Shown here piece by piece: positions 59,849-64,000 of a stretch of 64,000 nucleotides of DNA (position 1 is the stretch's first letter; each line of letters opens with the position of its first letter). The stretch comes from Raoultibacter phocaeensis. GTDB lineage: Bacteria; Actinomycetota; Coriobacteriia; Coriobacteriales; Eggerthellaceae. The notes under the pieces are model-generated. The model was not told the origin of the DNA, made no database searches, and saw only the letters and a program-made list of their open reading frames with translations. The stretch covers positions 806,001 to 870,000 of the forward strand of contig NZ_CABDUX010000002.1 in assembly GCF_901411515.1 (NCBI RefSeq), written 5' to 3'. A program made the position numbers and the translations under genes.

Positions 59849-60688
59849 ATGAAGAAGTACACGCTCACCTCGTACGACCCGATCGAACTGGATTTGCCGA
59901 AACCCCAGGTTCCCCCCTCGCTCGTCGACGCGCAGATCGAAAAGCTGCTTGAGCCTTTGGCCGAGTACCATGAGATCGCCGAAGACCGCGAGGTCGCCTT
60001 GGGCGATCACGCGGTCGTAACGACCGTCGATGCGTGCATCGACGGCAACCCGGCTTCGAACTTCGTTTTGGAGCACTCCCTCTACCATGTGGGCGGAGGC
60101 GAGATGCCACGCACGTTCGACGAAGAGCTTCTCGGCATGGCCGCAGGCGAGACGAAGGATGCCGAAGCGAAGATCAAGCTCCCGCTTTCGCAGGACGGCG
60201 AAGCGTCGCTGCTCACCATGAAGGTGACCGTCGAGAAGATCCTCAGCTGCCGCATACCGGAGCTCACCGACGAGTTCGTGAAAGAGCACTTTTCGCCTGC
60301 GACGACGATTGAAGAGTTCCGCGACGGCGTAGCCAAGCAGTTTGGTAAGCCCGATATGGCGAAAGACGACGCGCAGTTTCCCGACCTCGTGCTCGACGAG
60401 CTTGCCAAGCGTCTGGTGGAAGAACCCGACCCGGTCGACCTTTTGCCCGGCCAGCCCTTGGAGGCACTGAAGGTCACCTGTGCGATCGATGCGCTCGCCG
60501 AGCATCTCGATATCGAGCTTTCAGACGACGAGATCACGGCGCAGATGCCCGGAAACGATCTCGAGCAGCGTATCAAGATTCGCAAGCAGCTCGAAGATCA
60601 GGGTCTAGGCGACGAAGCGGTCGTGTTCGCCCGCCGCGAAGCGGCCCTTTCGTGGCTCGTGAACAATTCGCGCGTGTCGTACAAGTAA
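59849..60688 (+). CDS. Trigger-factor-like protein lacking the ribosome-binding domain
   Basis: The 279-aa protein matches the trigger factor PPIase plus C-terminal domains: GDHAVVTTVDACIDG and FDEELLGMAAGETKDAEAKIKLP correspond to the FKBP-like region. The C-terminal helical part (LTDEFVKEHFSPATTIEEFRDGVAKQ, DALAEHLDIELSDDEITAQM) resembles Tig_C. The N-terminal ribosome-docking domain with its GFRxGxxP motif is absent, so it cannot bind ribosomes in the standard way. ATG at 59849 follows AAAGGAG. It may be a specialised chaperone for the preceding gene products or a remnant paralogue. Confidence 0.78.
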   Translation: MKKYTLTSYDPIELDLPKPQVPPSLVDAQIEKLLEPLAEYHEIAEDREVALGDHAVVTTVDACIDGNPASNFVLEHSLYHVGGGEMPRTFDEELLGMAAGETKDAEAKIKLPLSQDGEASLLTMKVTVEKILSCRIPELTDEFVKEHFSPATTIEEFRDGVAKQFGKPDMAKDDAQFPDLVLDELAKRLVEEPDPVDLLPGQPLEALKVTCAIDALAEHLDIELSDDEITAQMPGNDLEQRIKIRKQLEDQGLGDEAVVFARREAALSWLVNNSRVSYK

Positions 60689-60713
60689 CGGGCTCGGGCT
60701 AAGGCGGTTTGCC

Positions 60714-61433
60714 ATGGAAACGCACCATCCGATTGACGAGCGGATTCTGAAGGAGCACTACGAGCGGCTGCCCCAGGAATACGGGTTTGCAAGCCAGTGC
60801 AAGATGGTTCTTTTGGGCGATCTGAAGCACAAGCGCGTCCTTGACATCGATTGCCGGAGGGGCAAGGGCGTCGTGAAGCTCTCCGACTACGTTGGGGCGC
60901 GCGGACATGTTGTGGGAGTCGATCCGAACCCGGAGTGGATAGCCGTTGCGGAATCGTTCATGGAAGACGCATGGCGCAGAAACGGTCTGCCTGAGAACAA
61001 CATGGAGTTTCGCCATGCTTATCCGGAAGATCTCGCTTCTGCGGGTTTGGCGGACTCCTCGTTCGATCTCGTGTTCGCGAACAGCAGCATCGCTCTCGAT
61101 TACAGCCCCGAAATGATTGTGCGCGAGGTGTTTCGCGTGCTGCGACCGGGAGGCGTATTCGTCTTTGACGGGGTTGTCGCCGAATCGCTGCGGGATGCTG
61201 ATACGTTGGCGTGGGCGCGCGCGATCGGCAACGCGGTGCAGGCGGCGTTTTACCGCAAAGCGTTCGAGCAGATGGTTGCGGATGTGGGGTTCGACCGGCC
61301 CGAGTACTACGAAGAGTCGGACGTGCGGCCCGAAACGGGCTCTGCCGACGGGATCGAAGTGCCGGTTGCCGAGACGGGCGAAGAGGTCCGCTTCGTGAAG
61401 ACGACGGCGCGCATCTGCAAGCCGCGCCGGTAA
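60714..61433 (+). CDS. Class I SAM-dependent methyltransferase
   Basis: The 239-aa protein has a Rossmann-like methyltransferase fold: VLDIDCRRGKGVVKLSDYVG (motif I), VVGVDPNPEWIAVAESFM (motif II acidic residue) and SFDLVFANSSIALDYSPEMIVREVFRVLRPGGVFVFDG (motifs IV-VI, Methyltransf_11-like). Motif I is degenerate: the usual GxGxG is replaced by DCRRGKG. Target is unknown. ATG at 60714 lies 25 bp after the trigger-factor-like gene with a weak ribosome site. A GC-rich hairpin follows (61447-61467). Confidence 0.8.
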   Translation: METHHPIDERILKEHYERLPQEYGFASQCKMVLLGDLKHKRVLDIDCRRGKGVVKLSDYVGARGHVVGVDPNPEWIAVAESFMEDAWRRNGLPENNMEFRHAYPEDLASAGLADSSFDLVFANSSIALDYSPEMIVREVFRVLRPGGVFVFDGVVAESLRDADTLAWARAIGNAVQAAFYRKAFEQMVADVGFDRPEYYEESDVRPETGSADGIEVPVAETGEEVRFVKTTARICKPRR

Positions 61434-61446
61434 ACCGAACAGACGA

Positions 61447-61467
61447 GCGCGCGGGGTTTTCGCGCGC
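61447..61467 (+). terminator. GC-rich hairpin after the methyltransferase gene
   Basis: GCGCGCG (61447-61453) pairs with CGCGCGC (61461-61467) around a 7-nt loop, 14 nt after the methyltransferase stop. It lacks a downstream T run but is a plausible terminator. Confidence 0.45.
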
Positions 61468-61526
61468 GGACGAGAAGATACGGCTGGGGGACATCGCTTC
61501 GCCAGCTTTGGACGTAAGGGGACGCT

Positions 61527-62108
61527 ATGAACTACGAGGAATTGAAGGCGCAGATCGGGGCTTTAGACGGTGCGCAGGCGAAAGACTATCGGGAGCTTTT
61601 GGCCGTAGCGAGCATCGCGGGCGGCGTGTGGCCCCAGTTCGCGGGGCATCTGAGCGATGCGCAGGATTACAAGGGTTTTTTCAAGGCCATTTACGACGAC
61701 GATGCCTGCCGTTTCGAGAACGCCTGGGCTTTGTGGGCGAAGATGCACAAAGAGCCTTGGGCCGACCGGTTCGAGCCCGAGTGCGCGCTTCGGGGCGTGC
61801 TGCTGGAAAACAAAGGCATCTTCCTCGAAGGCGGCGGCAACGAGCTTCTGATCCCGCTTCACGGGCGCGGGCACGGAGCGAACGTGTACGTGTTCGCCGA
61901 CAACGGGTTCAACGCGAAGGCCGCGGAGTTCTACGGCTCCATCAACGGGTCGTTCACCTGCGTCGGGATCGAGCTCGAAGGTGCGTTCGACATCTTCCGC
62001 GCGCACCGTGCGCTCATCTTCGAGCGGTGGACCGTCGATAAGCTGAGGAGGCGTGCCCACGGGAAGGGCCAGATCCGCACGGGGTGCGACTGTTCCGCTC
62101 AGTGGTAA
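61527..62108 (+). CDS. Hypothetical protein, 193 aa
   Basis: The protein has a helical N-terminus (YEELKAQIGALDGAQAKDYRELLAV) and a beta-rich middle (GIFLEGGGNELLIPLHGRG, VYVFADNGFNAKAAEFYGSING). A C-terminal helix reads AHRALIFERWTVDKLRRRAHG. It lacks signal peptide, membrane helices and metal motifs. I recognise no family. ATG at 61527 follows AAGGGGA. It sits between the methyltransferase and dnaG genes, probably as its own short unit. Confidence 0.7.
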   Translation: MNYEELKAQIGALDGAQAKDYRELLAVASIAGGVWPQFAGHLSDAQDYKGFFKAIYDDDACRFENAWALWAKMHKEPWADRFEPECALRGVLLENKGIFLEGGGNELLIPLHGRGHGANVYVFADNGFNAKAAEFYGSINGSFTCVGIELEGAFDIFRAHRALIFERWTVDKLRRRAHGKGQIRTGCDCSAQW

Positions 62109-62290
62109 TGCCTGGCTGCCGGTAAAACCCCGCTGCGCTCAGGGGCCTTGCTCGCGTGGGCGTGGCTTTGCGTGCGGCGCGTCGGCGTCTGTTTCGGTGC
62201 GGCGCACGTGCGAGAGCGCCGCGCCGCTTATCTGATGGCAATTTCGGCGAACGCGCCGATGCGCGAACGCCTCGGCGGTGCGCGATAGGG

Positions 62291-62296
62291 TATACT
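62291..62296 (+). promoter_or_regulatory. Possible -10 element of dnaG
   Basis: TATACT lies about 55 bp upstream of the dnaG start in the 238-bp gap after the hypothetical gene. No matching -35 was found at the right distance, so the call is weak. Confidence 0.3.
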
Positions 62297-62346
62297 GGGC
62301 GCGGATCATACAGGCGCAGGTATCGCGGCAAAGGAATGCATCGGCA

Positions 62347-64000
62347 GTGGCAGGGTTCAGCGAGGAAGACATCCGCAAGGTCAGAGAGGCGAACGATGTG
62401 GTCTCCGTCATTGGCGACCGTGTTCCCGTGCGTCAGCGCGGGCGCGATTTCTGGTGCTGTTGTCCCATCCACGACGAGAAGACGCCGTCGTGCAAGATCG
62501 ATCCAGCGGCTCAGCTGTGGCACTGTTTCGGGTGCGGCGCAGGCGGCGATGTGTTCAGCTTCGTCATGCAGGTTGACGACCTCGATTTTCCCGATGCCGT
62601 GCGCAAACTCGCCGAGCGGGGAAACGTGCAGATCACCGAAAGCGGCAAACCTGCCGTAGCCCACGGCTACAAAGCACGGCTCAAAGAGATATGCAAGGAA
62701 ACCGCAGCGTTTTACCACACGCAGCTCATGCGCGGGAAAGAGGCGGGGGCCGCGTCAGCGCGAAGCTACCTTGCCGGGCGCGGGCTCGGCGGCGAGGTGC
62801 CTAAGCGCTGGGAGCTCGGGTACGCTCCGGGCGGCGGCCAGCTCGTCCGTCATCTCAAGGCGAAGGGCTTCAAGGATAAAGAGCTCGTCGATGCGAATGT
62901 CGCGCTCGACGGATCCTCCGACGGGCGGCGCGGCGGTTTGAAAGACCGTTTCTACAACCGCATCATGTTTCCCATCTACGATGTGCAAGGGGAGTGCATC
63001 GCGTTCGGCGGCCGCATCATCGGCGACGGGCAACCCAAGTACCTTAATTCGCAGGAAACCCCCGTGTTCCATAAATCGGAGGTGCTGTTCGGGCTCGACA
63101 AGGCGAAGGCGGCTATGGCGTCAAGCGGCGTGGCCGTCGTGGTCGAAGGGTATACCGATGTGATCGCGCTCTCCGAAGCGGGCATCAAAAATGCGGTGGC
63201 AACGCTTGGCACCGCGCTTACCCATCAACACATCCGCGCGCTTTCGCGCCACGCGAAGCAGCGGATCATCTACCTGTTCGACGGCGACGAGGCGGGGCAG
63301 CGCGCTGCGGATCGGGCACTCGGGTTCATTGACAAGTCCATGACGCCCGAAGCGGGCCGCACGAAGATCGAGCTTGCCGCCGTTACACTTCCCGACAATC
63401 TCGACCCTGCCGACTTCGTCGAACAGCGCGGGGCCGCTGCGCTGTCCGAGCTTTTGGCTTCGGCGCGGCCGCTGCTCAAATACGGTATCGAGCGCCGCAT
63501 CGCAAAACATGATCTTTCTTCGGCCGAGGGCCGTGCTACAGCTCTTGCCGACGCACTTTCGGTGCTTGCGCCCATCAAGGATTCTATCCTAGCGAAGGAT
63601 TACGCGATTCAGATAGCGGGTATGGTGCGGGCGCGCGAGAACGACGTGCTCGATCAGCTGGCGGCCCTCGAAGCGCCGCGGGCGCAGGGGGATCGCGACG
63701 AGGCCGAAGCGCAGCCGCACCTGCGGCGTGCGCCGCAGACCTCAGGGCTTTCTCAAAGCGAGCTTTCGCGCCGCCGTTACGAGCGGGAATTTTTGAGTTT
63801 GATCGTGCGCCATCCCGAGGAGGGCTTGCGCTTCGCCGATGCACTCGCGCAGACGCAGTGGCACGAACAGGTGCACGGCCTGCTTGCGCATAGCATTCTC
63901 GATACGCTGGCCGCAAACCCCGATGCCAAAGGCCCCGAGCTTGTCACAAGGGCGCAGGCGACCATTCCCGCTGCAGCGAACATTCTCACGGCGGGTTCGA
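62347..64000 (+). CDS. dnaG: DNA primase DnaG, truncated by the window end
   Basis: The visible ~551 residues include the CHC2 zinc finger (CCCPIHDEKTPSC and HCFGCGAGGDVFSFV, about 35-70), the RNA-polymerase domain with DRFYNRIMFPIYD, and the TOPRIM motif VVVEGYTDVIAL near 260 with a DGDEAG acidic pair. DnaG makes replication primers with DnaB. The GTG at 62347 follows AAAGGA about 11 nt upstream; there is no closer in-frame ATG. The 3' end lies outside the window. A TATACT element at 62291 may be its promoter. Confidence 0.95.
   Translation, partial: MAGFSEEDIRKVREANDVVSVIGDRVPVRQRGRDFWCCCPIHDEKTPSCKIDPAAQLWHCFGCGAGGDVFSFVMQVDDLDFPDAVRKLAERGNVQITESGKPAVAHGYKARLKEICKETAAFYHTQLMRGKEAGAASARSYLAGRGLGGEVPKRWELGYAPGGGQLVRHLKAKGFKDKELVDANVALDGSSDGRRGGLKDRFYNRIMFPIYDVQGECIAFGGRIIGDGQPKYLNSQETPVFHKSEVLFGLDKAKAAMASSGVAVVVEGYTDVIALSEAGIKNAVATLGTALTHQHIRALSRHAKQRIIYLFDGDEAGQRAADRALGFIDKSMTPEAGRTKIELAAVTLPDNLDPADFVEQRGAAALSELLASARPLLKYGIERRIAKHDLSSAEGRATALADALSVLAPIKDSILAKDYAIQIAGMVRARENDVLDQLAALEAPRAQGDRDEAEAQPHLRRAPQTSGLSQSELSRRRYEREFLSLIVRHPEEGLRFADALAQTQWHEQVHGLLAHSILDTLAANPDAKGPELVTRAQATIPAAANILTAGS

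Overview
The window is a GC-rich, gene-dense bacterial chromosome segment. Its gene content (a sigma-54-linked molybdopterin oxidoreductase locus with tandem MFS transporters, DUF454 next to a fused CydDC-type ABC exporter, a large cell-surface repeat protein, BspA-type leucine-rich repeats) is what I would expect of a gut actinobacterium of the class Coriobacteriia, probably family Eggerthellaceae. That placement rests on recognised families and composition, not on a database search. No rRNA, tRNA, CRISPR array or prophage was seen.

Layout. 1-8.1 kb: the classical translation/RNA cluster rimP(partial)-nusA-ylxR-infB-rbfA-DHH phosphoesterase-truB-ribF, all on the + strand. 8.2-10.3 kb: an LTA-synthase-like sulfatase-fold enzyme (-). 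10.3-11.3 kb: a 1-kb gap with two long palindromic elements and a short tandem repeat. 11.3-13.4 kb: a membrane pyrophosphatase. 13.6-20.7 kb: a 2344-aa secreted protein of 22 tandem ~97-aa repeats with a sortase-like tail (-). 21.2-25.8 kb: a 7TM sensor kinase, its response regulator and a surface protein. 25.9-33.1 kb: a DUF4143 ATPase, an OPT transporter, coaX, a secreted C39-like peptidase and an NCS2 permease. 33.2-40.1 kb: a DUF2268 protease, then a probably metal-regulated group (small winged-helix-like protein; DUF454 protein plus a fused CydDC-like ABC transporter; DUF523). 40.5-43.3 kb: aquaporin, a phosphoesterase and a dNTPase-type HD hydrolase, all on the - strand.

43.5-54.2 kb is the most interesting block. 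It holds rpoN, two tandem paralogous MFS carriers behind a consensus -24/-12 promoter, and then a second consensus -24/-12 promoter in front of an operon: a 57-aa charged protein, a molybdopterin oxidoreductase with a non-canonical cysteine motif, a two-cluster ferredoxin-like subunit and two Cys-rich zinc-ribbon proteins. It ends with a convergent AcoR-like sigma-54 activator. The sigma factor, activator, promoters, possible enhancer sites, transporters and enzyme lie together, which suggests a substrate-inducible anaerobic metabolic island whose substrate is unknown.

54.3-59.8 kb: an apparently cytosolic BspA-type LRR protein followed by a VWA/DUF2201-like protein and a MoxR-type AAA+ ATPase. 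59.8-64 kb: a trigger-factor-like protein without a ribosome-binding domain, a methyltransferase, an unknown protein and dnaG (cut by the window end).

Intergenic regions carry at least two families of long palindromic repeats. In both, the two copies differ by paired changes that keep the stem intact.
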